A stretch of DNA of 64,000 nt, taken from Clostridiales bacterium. GTDB lineage: Bacteria; Bacillota; Clostridia; Christensenellales; Aristaeellaceae. The position numbers and the translations under genes are program-made. Positions 9,327 through 17,523 of the stretch are shown piece by piece (positions within the stretch are counted from its first letter, which is position 1; each line of letters starts with the position of its first letter). The DNA is taken from contig JAIKWZ010000063.1 of the NCBI GenBank assembly GCA_024684375.1, forward strand, positions 1 through 64,000, in the 5' to 3' direction. The notes beneath the pieces were generated by a model, which searched no databases, was not told where the DNA came from, and saw only the letters and a list, made by a program, of their open reading frames with translations.

Positions 9327-9662
9327 ATGCCAAGACGATCCGTTTTTGATATGAAGGTATCAAAAGTATATCCGCTGTTAGTGGCTAAGGCAGAAAAGAA
9401 AGGCCGTACCAGAGATGAAGTGGATCAGGTCACAGCATGGCTGACAGGCTATGATATGAAAACCGCAGACATGGATGTTTCTTATGCGGAGTTCTTTGAG
9501 AACGCCCCGGCGATGAATCCGAGGGCAAGCCTGATCACTGGCTCTGTGTGCGGGGTCAAAGTTGAAGCGATCGAAGAGCCTCTGATGAAGAAGATCCGGC
9601 AGCTGGACAAGCTGGTAGATGAACTGGCCGATGGAAAACCGATGGAAAAAATACTGCGGTAA
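9327..9662 (+). CDS. DUF2200-family protein
   Basis: A 111-residue protein with the DUF2200 hallmarks: VSKVYPLLVAKAEKKGRT near the start, EVDQVTAWLTGY, and MNPRASLITGSVCGVKVE. GAGGTGA lies 8 bp before the ATG. It sits in the middle of the small-gene row and is expected to be cytoplasmic. No reaction is known for the family. Confidence 0.8.
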   Translation: MPRRSVFDMKVSKVYPLLVAKAEKKGRTRDEVDQVTAWLTGYDMKTADMDVSYAEFFENAPAMNPRASLITGSVCGVKVEAIEEPLMKKIRQLDKLVDELADGKPMEKILR

Positions 9663-9722
9663 TTATGGAGGAAACCATTAAGGCAATAATAGAGGTACTG
9701 AAAAAAAGAAAGGTGTAAAATC

Positions 9723-10265
9723 ATGAGTAAAGTACTGGTCATATCCACAAGCCTGAGGGCAAAGAGCAACTCGGATATTCTGACTGAGCGGCTGATAGCC
9801 GGTGCTAAAGACGCTGGCCACGAGGTCGAGCATATCAGCCTCAAAGGGAAAAAGATCAGCTTCTGCATTGGCTGTATGGCTTGCCAGAAGACTCAGAAGT
9901 GCGTGCTTAAGGATGACGCCATCCAGATAGCGGAAAAGGTCAGAGAGTCGGACACACTGGTGTTCGTTACACCGATATATTATTATGAGATGAGCGGGCA
10001 GATGAAGACCCTGCGGGACCGCATGAATCCGCTGTACTCTTCGGAATACAGTTTTCGAAAGGTTTATATGCTTTCTGTGGCGGCTGAGGATGAGGACCAC
10101 ACTTCCCAAAAAGCTGAAAACGGTCTGCAGGGCTGGATAGACTGCTTTGAAAAGGCGGAATTTGCAGGTTCTTTGTTCTGCGGAGGCATTGCTGATGCAG
10201 GTGAAGCGAATGGAAGGGAAGAGGAGCTCAAAGAAGCGTATGAATTCGGAAAAGGGTTGGAGTAA
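9723..10265 (+). CDS. NAD(P)H-dependent FMN reductase/iron-sulfur flavoprotein-like
   Basis: About 180 residues with a flavodoxin-like fold: strand then FMN phosphate loop (STSLRAKSNSD), the C-I-G-C-M-A-C cluster around residue 50, and TPIYYYEMSGQMK, which binds the flavin ring. The cysteine cluster is like that of iron-sulfur flavoproteins but the full four-Cys spacing is not certain. AGAAAGGTG precedes the ATG. It probably reduces flavin or small electrophiles with NAD(P)H in the cytoplasm. Confidence 0.75.
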   Translation: MSKVLVISTSLRAKSNSDILTERLIAGAKDAGHEVEHISLKGKKISFCIGCMACQKTQKCVLKDDAIQIAEKVRESDTLVFVTPIYYYEMSGQMKTLRDRMNPLYSSEYSFRKVYMLSVAAEDEDHTSQKAENGLQGWIDCFEKAEFAGSLFCGGIADAGEANGREEELKEAYEFGKGLE

Positions 10266-11223
10266 GCGCGTATTATCTGTACTGTGCTGCTTTATGATCA
10301 TGTCGCTGCTTTGTGAATGTGAAGCTAACAGCAGTGCGGATACGGCAGAGAGACTGTCTTCTAAAGGCAGCCATATACTGGTGGCATATTTTTCCGCTAC
10401 CGGGCATACCACGTCGATCGCTGAGTATGCGGCTGAGATCCTTGGCGCCGACCTGTATGAGATCATAGCCGAGGACCCATATACGGAAGCGGACCTCGCT
10501 TACTATACCGGCGGCCGTTGTGACAAGGAGCAGGATGATCCCGGTGCTCGCCCGGGTATTTCCGGGTTTGTTGAACATATGGAGCAATACGACACTGTGC
10601 TTATCGGGCATCCTATCTGGCATGGGCAGGCGCCGCGGATAATAAGCACATTCCTTGAGAGCTATGATTTCTCCGGAAAAACGCTGGTCACGTTTTGTAC
10701 CTCAGCATCCAGCGGACTGGGTTCAAGCGCAAAAAACCTGTACGGGCTTGTGCCTGAGAATGCAAAGTGGCTTGAAAGCAGAAGGTTCCCCATAGGCGCC
10801 GCAGAAGAACAGGTATACGAGTGGCTGGATGAGATAGGATTGGCGGCTGAGGCAGTGAAGAAAGGCATGACGATACAGGTTACCGTAAACGATCAGACAC
10901 GCACCGCTACGCTGTCCGGCAATGCGTCCGCCGCTGCGTTTTTTGACTTGCTACTGAATGGACCTGTTACTGTTGAAATGCATGATTACGGCAGTTTCGA
11001 AAAAGTCGGGCCGCTGGGCACCAGCATCGTTCGAAGCGATGAGGACATTACTACAACTCCCGGAGACATTATCCTGTATCTGGGAAACCAGGTGACGATC
11101 TATTATGATGTGAACCGTTGGGATCTTACTCTTCTAGGTCATATCGATGACGCGACAAGTGAAAACATGCGGGAATTCCTTGGCAACGGCAACCCGTTCG
11201 TGACGTTCTCGATACCCAAATGA
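10240..11223 (+). CDS. Exported flavodoxin plus cyclophilin-like fusion
   Basis: Two domains: a flavodoxin (VAYFSATGHTTSIAEYAAE near the start, then GHPIWHG and FCTSASSGLGSS) and, over the last 135 residues, a cyclophilin-like domain (VTVNDQTRTATLSGNASA to the C-terminus). The N-terminus has basic residues then a hydrophobic run (VLSVLCCFMIMSLLC), suggesting export or membrane anchoring. ATG 10240 gives a normal signal-peptide length; ATG 10210, with AGGTGA 5 bp upstream, is the alternative. It overlaps the flavin reductase gene, so the two are likely co-translated. The role could be extracytoplasmic electron transfer; this is inference. Confidence 0.75.
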   Translation: MNSEKGWSKRVLSVLCCFMIMSLLCECEANSSADTAERLSSKGSHILVAYFSATGHTTSIAEYAAEILGADLYEIIAEDPYTEADLAYYTGGRCDKEQDDPGARPGISGFVEHMEQYDTVLIGHPIWHGQAPRIISTFLESYDFSGKTLVTFCTSASSGLGSSAKNLYGLVPENAKWLESRRFPIGAAEEQVYEWLDEIGLAAEAVKKGMTIQVTVNDQTRTATLSGNASAAAFFDLLLNGPVTVEMHDYGSFEKVGPLGTSIVRSDEDITTTPGDIILYLGNQVTIYYDVNRWDLTLLGHIDDATSENMREFLGNGNPFVTFSIPK

Positions 11224-11270
11224 CTTGACAGCATGGGATAGCATAGAAAAAAGAAACGGCAGTGGAGATC

Positions 11271-12230
11271 CTATCTTAATAGGCTTAGCACTTCTGCAAT
11301 CTCAGGTACGCTTGTGATCCCACCGAACTTTTGCGTTGACAGGCTGGCGGCTGTGGTGGCAAAACGGACGATGCGAGTCAACTCGGTTTCTGTCAGCTCA
11401 GAAGGCACCTTATTATACTTCAAAAAGCAACTCATAGCAGCACCGCCAAAAATGTCGCCGGCGCCAGTGGTATCAACCACGTGGATGCCCGGAGGGCAGG
11501 CTGTCGAAACAGAAACGTTCCGTGTTGCAGCATAGCAACCTTTCGGGCCGAGCGTAGCATATACAAGAGAAACATCATACTCTGACAGCAGCTTAGCAGC
11601 GCCTTGTTCTGGATCTATACCCCACAGCCAGGAAATTTCTTCATCACTGATTTTGACGATGTCCGCCTGGTGAAGACTCCATTCTATGCTCGCTTGTGCA
11701 TCTGCTTCTTTTTTCCACAGAGGTTTTCGAAGATTGGGGTCGAGGCTGATCAGTAGCCCATGCTTTTTTGCCGCTTCAATAGCTGTCTTTGTAGCAGAGG
11801 CAGATGGTTCATCAGTGAGGGAGAGGGTGCCGAAATGAAATACTCTGGCATTTGCGATCATATCATAATCGAGCTCATCGGACTGCAGACAGGTGTCGGC
11901 ACCGGGTTTTCTGGCAAAACTGAAATCCCGGTTGCCGGATTCATCCAATGCAACGAAAGCCAGTGTAGTAAATACATCACGGTCAATAAATACGCCACGG
12001 GTCCCAATGCCTGCATCATTGAGTGTTTTCACAAGCAGGCGACCAAAGAGATCATCTCCAACTTTGCCAATCATAGCCACGTTTCGACCATATTTAGCCA
12101 AAGCGGCTAGAAAATTGCCCGGTGCTCCACCGGGATTTGCGCTCAGTATGGGGTAACCGGCATCGTTTACACCATTAGGAGCGAAATCAATCAACAGTTC
12201 ACCGAGTGCAATAACATCGTACATTGTCAT
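11271..12230 (-). CDS. PfkB-family carbohydrate kinase (fructokinase-like)
   Basis: About 319 residues. GGAPGNFLAALAKYG near residue 35 is the sugar-binding signature and DTTGAGDIFGGA near residue 250 carries the catalytic Asp and the anion hole. GGAGG lies 5 bp before the ATG. It phosphorylates a sugar with ATP in the cytoplasm; fructose is the commonest substrate of close relatives, but 2-keto-3-deoxy sugars are possible. It is divergent from the glycan locus and shares a regulatory region with it. Confidence 0.88.
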   Translation of the reverse strand: MTMYDVIALGELLIDFAPNGVNDAGYPILSANPGGAPGNFLAALAKYGRNVAMIGKVGDDLFGRLLVKTLNDAGIGTRGVFIDRDVFTTLAFVALDESGNRDFSFARKPGADTCLQSDELDYDMIANARVFHFGTLSLTDEPSASATKTAIEAAKKHGLLISLDPNLRKPLWKKEADAQASIEWSLHQADIVKISDEEISWLWGIDPEQGAAKLLSEYDVSLVYATLGPKGCYAATRNVSVSTACPPGIHVVDTTGAGDIFGGAAMSCFLKYNKVPSELTETELTRIVRFATTAASLSTQKFGGITSVPEIAEVLSLLR

Positions 12231-12253
12231 TGTTTCCTCCCTCGTATGTCAGA

Positions 12254-12267
12254 TATGAGCGCTCATA
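12254..12267. promoter_or_regulatory. LacI-type operator candidate
   Basis: TATGAGCGCTCATA is a perfect 14-bp palindrome centred on AGCGCT, the typical LacI-family core. It lies about 35-50 bp after the predicted start of the kinase transcript and 24 bp before its ATG. No LacI regulator is encoded in the window. Confidence 0.5.
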
Positions 12268-12309
12268 GTTGAAAGTAAACCTTGCGTGACCTGCAACTAT
12301 TGTACAAAA

Positions 12310-12338
12310 AGTATACGGCAGAAATGCAAAAATGACAA
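12310..12338 (-). promoter_or_regulatory. Promoter of the PfkB kinase gene
   Basis: Read on the minus strand, TTGTCA and TATACT are 17 bp apart. The -35 box lies only 3 bp from the -35 box of the opposing promoter, so the two are back to back. Confidence 0.65.
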
Positions 12339-12341
12339 GAA

Positions 12342-12371
12342 TTGCACGTGAACTTTATATTGCTATATAAT
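12342..12371 (+). promoter_or_regulatory. Promoter of the rhamnoside/glycan locus
   Basis: TTGCAC (12342) and TATAAT (12366) are 18 bp apart. The resulting leader before the first gene would be about 230 nt. The leader (12372-12605) has no gene and no structure I can name. Confidence 0.6.
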
Positions 12372-12605
12372 CATGTAAGCGATCAAGGCTATGCCTATAT
12401 CGTGACAGTGTTTGATCATTTTCATTGACGGATTAGGCAGTTTTATGATTATGGCGCATATAAATGCGCTTCAATAACTGCATTATTGTCCTGTTATGCA
12501 ATACGCTGTTGTCCCAATGTGTTATAGAAGATTTAACATTACTGTTGTAGAATCAAACTATAAAACGTACACGAATGCTCAATAGATAGGAAGGCAAGCA
12601 TAAAA

Positions 12606-14027
12606 ATGAAGGGCATAAGCGGATTAAGCTTTAGACCATACAGGCCGTTTGATCGCATGGACGAAACGAAAAGGCCGTGTATATGTCGTTTTTCGCCAAC
12701 CGAAACAACACTGACGTTTGAATGGCTGGATAACTGTTATAATGGCACTTACTCTGTGAAGTATTGGCCGAGCGGTTCTGAAACAGATATAAGAACAGAA
12801 TGCCTGGCGGGCTTTATGGCTACGCTTGTCGGACTAAAACCCGATACGGAATATGAACTGGTTGTTGAGAGTGATGACGGCAGGAAAAGCCCGGTAAGAA
12901 TCTTTAAAACGGGTAAGACGCACGGCACGGTGGTTAACTACCTAAACCCACGAGACGAGATATATAGTTTCTCAGGAAGAAGTTTATGCAGCCCCAGTCT
13001 CGTCAGAACGCCTTCCGGTGCCTTGCTGGCATCGATGGATGTGTTTGCGGGAACAGATCCGCAGAATCTGTCGAAAGTGTTCAAGTCTGTGGATGAAGGG
13101 AAAACATGGCAGTACCAGTGCGATTTATTCCCTTGTTTCTGGGGAATGATGTTTGTCCATCAAGACCGGCTGTTCATGCTTGCGCACACAACTGAGTATG
13201 GGGATTTATACATATCCGAATCTAAGGATGATGGTCTGACATGGGGCAAACCGGTAACGATTCTTGTTGGCAGCGGCTCATATAAAGCGAAAGGATGGCA
13301 GCATGGGCCTATGCCAATAATAGAATCAGGCGGCAGACTATATACTTCTATTGATTATGGTGCATGGACACAAGGCGGTCATGGTGTCTGTATGCTTAGC
13401 ATAGACGCTCGCGATGATCTGCTTATAAGCGAGAACTGGACCGTATCAGAACCAGTTTATTATGATCCCAAATGGGAAAGGGCACCAATAGGGAACAGTT
13501 CAAGTTTGCTGGAAGGAAATGCTGTGGAAGCCCCTAACGGCGAAATATGGGATATTCCCAGAATACAGCTTTCCGGATGTGAGCCGCGTCATGGTATTGC
13601 TCCGGTACTCCGCGTTGACGTCAATAATCTTGATGCGCGTATGAGTTTTATAAGATTTGCCAATCTGCCTAGCGGAGGAGACTCCAAGTCGTACATACTT
13701 AGAGATCCTGCTACTGGGTACTATGTTGCGATAGGCAATATATGGCCTGATGAAATACGGGAATACAAACGTAATGTAGTTGCCTTACAAGTTTCAAAAG
13801 ATTTACTGGAGTGGAAAGTGGCAAAGATTTTGATTGATGAGAGGGAAGCTGATCCATCACAGGTGGGTTTCCAGTATATGACAGCTATTATCTCAGGTGA
13901 CGATCTACTCTTCCTCTCCAGGACGTCTATGAACGGCGCAAGGAACTTCCATGATGCAAACTATCAGACATTTCATAAAGTCGAAGGTTTCAGGAAGTAT
14001 TATAATGTTTTGAATCCTGCCGAGTGA
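12606..14027 (+). CDS. Fibronectin-III plus sialidase/BNR-like protein
   Basis: About 473 residues, no signal peptide. Residues ~25-105 resemble a fibronectin type III module (TYSVKYWPSG, LKPDTEYELVVE). The rest looks like a six-bladed propeller with two Asp-boxes, SVDEGKTW near residue 160 and SKDDGLTW near residue 205. A full set of sialidase Arg residues cannot be confirmed, so it may be a related hydrolase acting on other sugars. AGGAAGG precedes the ATG. It is the first gene of the locus, ahead of the transporter, and likely degrades imported glycans in the cytoplasm. Confidence 0.7.
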   Translation: MKGISGLSFRPYRPFDRMDETKRPCICRFSPTETTLTFEWLDNCYNGTYSVKYWPSGSETDIRTECLAGFMATLVGLKPDTEYELVVESDDGRKSPVRIFKTGKTHGTVVNYLNPRDEIYSFSGRSLCSPSLVRTPSGALLASMDVFAGTDPQNLSKVFKSVDEGKTWQYQCDLFPCFWGMMFVHQDRLFMLAHTTEYGDLYISESKDDGLTWGKPVTILVGSGSYKAKGWQHGPMPIIESGGRLYTSIDYGAWTQGGHGVCMLSIDARDDLLISENWTVSEPVYYDPKWERAPIGNSSSLLEGNAVEAPNGEIWDIPRIQLSGCEPRHGIAPVLRVDVNNLDARMSFIRFANLPSGGDSKSYILRDPATGYYVAIGNIWPDEIREYKRNVVALQVSKDLLEWKVAKILIDEREADPSQVGFQYMTAIISGDDLLFLSRTSMNGARNFHDANYQTFHKVEGFRKYYNVLNPAE

Positions 14028-14063
14028 TTCGGTGGAAATAATCATATGAAAGGGGTTACACAC

Positions 14064-15644
14064 ATGAAGAGAACAGTCCTGTCCTTGCTGCTGGCGCTCG
14101 TGCTGCTGTTTACGGTAATGCCCACATTTGCCGAAGATGCAGAAAAGCCGGTAATTAGCATCGGTTTTTCGGGCTCAGCTGCGTCTCTGCCGGAGGGTCA
14201 TACACTTGACACCTACAACTACTATCTTGAAGCGGCTAAAGAATACGCGAACTGCGAGATAGAGTTTGCATGGAACCTTGAAAATGACTCTCAGAAGGTC
14301 GCTCTTGCTGTTGCAAACGGCGAAATGCCGGATGTAATGATAGTCGACCAGGCGAACTATGTTGCGTTGCTCGACAGCGGAATGCTGGCGGACCTTACTG
14401 ACGTATTCGAAGAGCGCCAGGATACCATTCTCGGCGAAGTCTATGCGGCATTCCCGGAATCATTTGAAGCCGCATTGGTAAAAGGCAGGCTTATGGCTCT
14501 TCCCAACACGCCTCAGCAGTATGAGAACCCTGTGCTGTGGGTACGTCAGGACTGGCTGGATAAGCTGAACCTTGAGCTGCCGAAGACCCTCGATGATCTC
14601 GAAGAATTAATGCGCGCGTTCGTTGAGCAGGATCCGGATGGCAATGGTGAAAATGATACCATCGGTATGACGGTAATTCAGACGGTATTCTCGGACTATA
14701 ACTTCAATAACGGTATGGAATCGATTGCCGCTCTGTTTGGCGCATATCCCCGTATGTGGTATATGCAGGATAACGGAGAAGTGATTTACGGTTCCGTAAT
14801 GCCCGGAATCAGGGATACGCTTGAACTGGTAGCCAGATGGTACCAGGAAGGACTGATCGATAAGGAATTCGCAAACCATACGGATACTCAATTCACTGAA
14901 CAAATGGTTTCAGGGAAGGTTGGCATTGCATTTGGTCGAGGCGCCTTGGGCTGCAACCAGATACAGAACACCCATGCGAATGATCCGGAATCCTACTGGA
15001 CTCCCGTACTCTGTCCGCTTGATGAGAACGGTATTTATTATTCCCACACCCGTACTCCTGTATCAAGTTATCTTGTTGTGAGCAAGGATTGCAAGAACCC
15101 GGGTACTGTACTTGACATAGTTATTGGCGAGTACAAGTGGCACTGGATGATAGATCAGGATGAAGTAGGTCTTGCGAAGCGCAAGGAATATGACGTTGCT
15201 GGAACCCTGTGGGGTGTAATGCCTCTGCACATTCAGCTTGAACGCGTCCCGATAGCGATTGAACGTTACAACGCGTTTAAACAGTATTTTGAGACTGGCA
15301 GCGTAGAAGGCCTTTCCGCGCAGTGCAAACAGTTCATCGCAGCTTGGGAAGACTATGTGGCAGATAACACGAAGTTGACTGGCTGGGGCTGGAGATACAT
15401 GATGTATGATTACGGCGCAGTCATTACAGCTGACAATATCGAATTTGCGAATCCGTGCTACTGGGGCACTACCGAAACGATGAAAGATTCGTGGGCGTCT
15501 CTTAGGAGCATGGAAGAGGAAGTATTTGTCAAGATAGTCATGGGAGAGAGCGACATCACTGCGTTTGACCAGTTCGTCGAAGACTGGTATGCTAACGGCG
15601 GTGCCAAGATTACAGAAGAGGTACAGCAGTTTGTAGCCGGCTGA
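14064..15644 (+). CDS. Sugar ABC transporter substrate-binding protein (LplA-type)
   Basis: About 526 residues. The start ATG 14064 has AAAGGGG 8 bp upstream; ATG 14046 is the alternative. The N-terminus (Lys-Arg, hydrophobic core, then PTFAEDAE) is a signal peptide without a lipobox, unlike the first binding protein at 0.4 kb, so it may be released or held by the permease. The body has the family features DPDGNGENDTIGM (a calcium-binding-like loop) and GIAFGRGALG. A hairpin separates it from the permease genes. Confidence 0.85.
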   Translation: MKRTVLSLLLALVLLFTVMPTFAEDAEKPVISIGFSGSAASLPEGHTLDTYNYYLEAAKEYANCEIEFAWNLENDSQKVALAVANGEMPDVMIVDQANYVALLDSGMLADLTDVFEERQDTILGEVYAAFPESFEAALVKGRLMALPNTPQQYENPVLWVRQDWLDKLNLELPKTLDDLEELMRAFVEQDPDGNGENDTIGMTVIQTVFSDYNFNNGMESIAALFGAYPRMWYMQDNGEVIYGSVMPGIRDTLELVARWYQEGLIDKEFANHTDTQFTEQMVSGKVGIAFGRGALGCNQIQNTHANDPESYWTPVLCPLDENGIYYSHTRTPVSSYLVVSKDCKNPGTVLDIVIGEYKWHWMIDQDEVGLAKRKEYDVAGTLWGVMPLHIQLERVPIAIERYNAFKQYFETGSVEGLSAQCKQFIAAWEDYVADNTKLTGWGWRYMMYDYGAVITADNIEFANPCYWGTTETMKDSWASLRSMEEEVFVKIVMGESDITAFDQFVEDWYANGGAKITEEVQQFVAG

Positions 15645-15664
15645 TAGACTATGAAACATGGCAA

Positions 15665-15703
15665 CGGACAGCGCCTTAGCGCGCTGTCCGCATTCTAGTT
15701 TTT
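15665..15703 (+). terminator. Intercistronic hairpin after second binding protein
   Basis: CGGACAGCGC pairs with GCGCTGTCCG around a 6-nt loop; five T follow after 8 nt. The position matches that of the hairpin at 2114 in the first sugar operon. Confidence 0.6.
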
Positions 15704-15723
15704 GTCCATGGGAGAAATGTAAG

Positions 15724-16611
15724 ATGTACAGAAAATACGAATACCAGTACTACCTGATGCTTGTGCCGGTGCTTGCTTTCCTGCTGGTTTTTCACATTGC
15801 GCCGCTGTTTGGGATAGTGATAGCTTTTGAACGGTTTCTCCCGGCCAAAGGCATTATCCAATCTGAATGGGTTGGGTTAAAGTATTTTCGAAACTTGGTT
15901 TCTCTTCCGGAATCATGGAGAATATTCAGGAATACTGTAATAATAGCAATAGAAAAGATAATACTGGGTATCGTTGTCCCGGTATTCTTTTCGATTCTTT
16001 TGAATGAACTCAGAAGTGTGCATATTAAACGCACTGTACAAACGATTATATACATTCCCCACTTTCTCTCATGGGTCGTTCTGGCTGCTCCTATCATGAA
16101 CATATTTGCTTATAACGGCATGCTGAACAATTTGACAGTATGGTTAGGCGGGGAAAGGACACTGTTTTTAAGCAGTAACAGGTATTTCAGAGGGATTCTT
16201 ATCTTTACTAACGAATGGAAGGAATTTGGGTTTGGTACGATTGTCTATTTGGCCGCGATAACGGGTATCAATCCAAACCTGTATGAAGCCGCTGAGATCG
16301 ATGGTGCGTCACGCCTTCAGAAAATAATATATGTCACACTACCATGTATGAGAGCGATAATCGTGCTCATGCTTACCCGCAGCCTGGGCAATGTGTTGAA
16401 TGCCGGATTTGACCAGGTGTTTAACCTTTATTCACCGGCCGTGTATGAGACTGCTGACATCATTGATACGTATGTCTATCGAGTAGGCCTTTTGGACCTC
16501 AACTACTCTTTGTCCACCGCAATGAGCTTGATCAAATCGTTCATTGGCATGACGATGATACTGACGAGCAACTATCTGTCCCTCAAGTTGGCAGACTACA
16601 GAGTGTTCTAA
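15724..16611 (+). CDS. Sugar ABC transporter permease (LplB-type)
   Basis: About 295 residues with six hydrophobic segments and an EAA loop (EAAEIDGASRLQKIIYVTLP). ATG 15724 is chosen because the longer frame back to 15658 would translate the hairpin; GGGAGAAATG lies upstream. It forms the channel with the next permease. Confidence 0.87.
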   Translation: MYRKYEYQYYLMLVPVLAFLLVFHIAPLFGIVIAFERFLPAKGIIQSEWVGLKYFRNLVSLPESWRIFRNTVIIAIEKIILGIVVPVFFSILLNELRSVHIKRTVQTIIYIPHFLSWVVLAAPIMNIFAYNGMLNNLTVWLGGERTLFLSSNRYFRGILIFTNEWKEFGFGTIVYLAAITGINPNLYEAAEIDGASRLQKIIYVTLPCMRAIIVLMLTRSLGNVLNAGFDQVFNLYSPAVYETADIIDTYVYRVGLLDLNYSLSTAMSLIKSFIGMTMILTSNYLSLKLADYRVF

Positions 16612-16637
16612 GCGGCTTCGAATGAGGTAATCAAAAA

Positions 16638-17516
16638 ATGAGAAGGAAAATTGGTGCAGCTGATGTAATCATTACTGCGGTTTGTATAATTTCCGCTGCA
16701 TTGTGTCTGCTTCCCATGCTCAATACATTTGCAATATCGCTGAGCTCAAGTGTACAGGCGGCTTCCGGAAGAGTAACATTCTTTCCGCGCAGTTTTACAC
16801 TGAGCGCATATGAATATCTATTGGGAGAATCACAGTTCTATACTGCGTTTTTGATCTCAGTTGAGCGGGTAGTACTGGGCACTTCTATAAATGTTCTTAT
16901 GATGATCCTGGCAGCTTTCCCGCTTTCTCATTCAAAAAAGAACTTCCGCCCACGTAATGGGTTTATGTGGTTTCTTGTTTTCACCATGATGTTCGGAGGA
17001 GGATTAATTCCGACATATATGGTTGTAAGCTCTGTCGGACTTATCGATAAAATATGGTCGTTGATATTGCCTGGAGCTGTCCCGGTATGGAATTGTATAC
17101 TGCTAATGAACTTTTTCAGATCGCTTCCGGTAGAACTCGAAGAGGCAAGCTTCATTGATGGCGCAATGCCGGTGCAGGTGCTTTATAAGGTATATCTGCC
17201 GCTGTCACTTCCTGCATTGTCAACAGTAACTTTGTTTTCCATAGTCGGGCATTGGAATGAGTTCTTCTCTGGCATGATTTATTTGAACTCTCAGGACAAG
17301 TATCCGTTGGCAACGTATATCAACGCGTTGGTCAATCAGGCAAAGAACATTATGAACATAACTGATCCGCAGGAACTGCAAAAAACACTTGAAAGAAGCG
17401 ATACAACACTCAACTCGGCGAAAATATTCGTTTCCCTGATCCCGATACTGATCATATACCCATTTATGCAAAAGTATTTCGTGACAGGACTCGTAATGGG
17501 ATCTGTGAAGGAGTAG
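16638..17516 (+). CDS. Sugar ABC transporter permease (LplC-type)
   Basis: About 292 residues with six hydrophobic segments, the EEASFIDGAMPVQVLYKVYL loop and the family ending G-L-V-M-G-S-V-K-E. It follows its partner by 26 bp with a weak GAGGT site. No ATPase gene is present in the locus. Confidence 0.87.
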   Translation: MRRKIGAADVIITAVCIISAALCLLPMLNTFAISLSSSVQAASGRVTFFPRSFTLSAYEYLLGESQFYTAFLISVERVVLGTSINVLMMILAAFPLSHSKKNFRPRNGFMWFLVFTMMFGGGLIPTYMVVSSVGLIDKIWSLILPGAVPVWNCILLMNFFRSLPVELEEASFIDGAMPVQVLYKVYLPLSLPALSTVTLFSIVGHWNEFFSGMIYLNSQDKYPLATYINALVNQAKNIMNITDPQELQKTLERSDTTLNSAKIFVSLIPILIIYPFMQKYFVTGLVMGSVKE

Positions 17517-17523
17517 AGAAGCT

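Noticed and set aside
9678..10466. A 262-codon minus-strand frame
   Set aside because: Antisense to the flavin reductase gene, which has clear motifs and a ribosome site.
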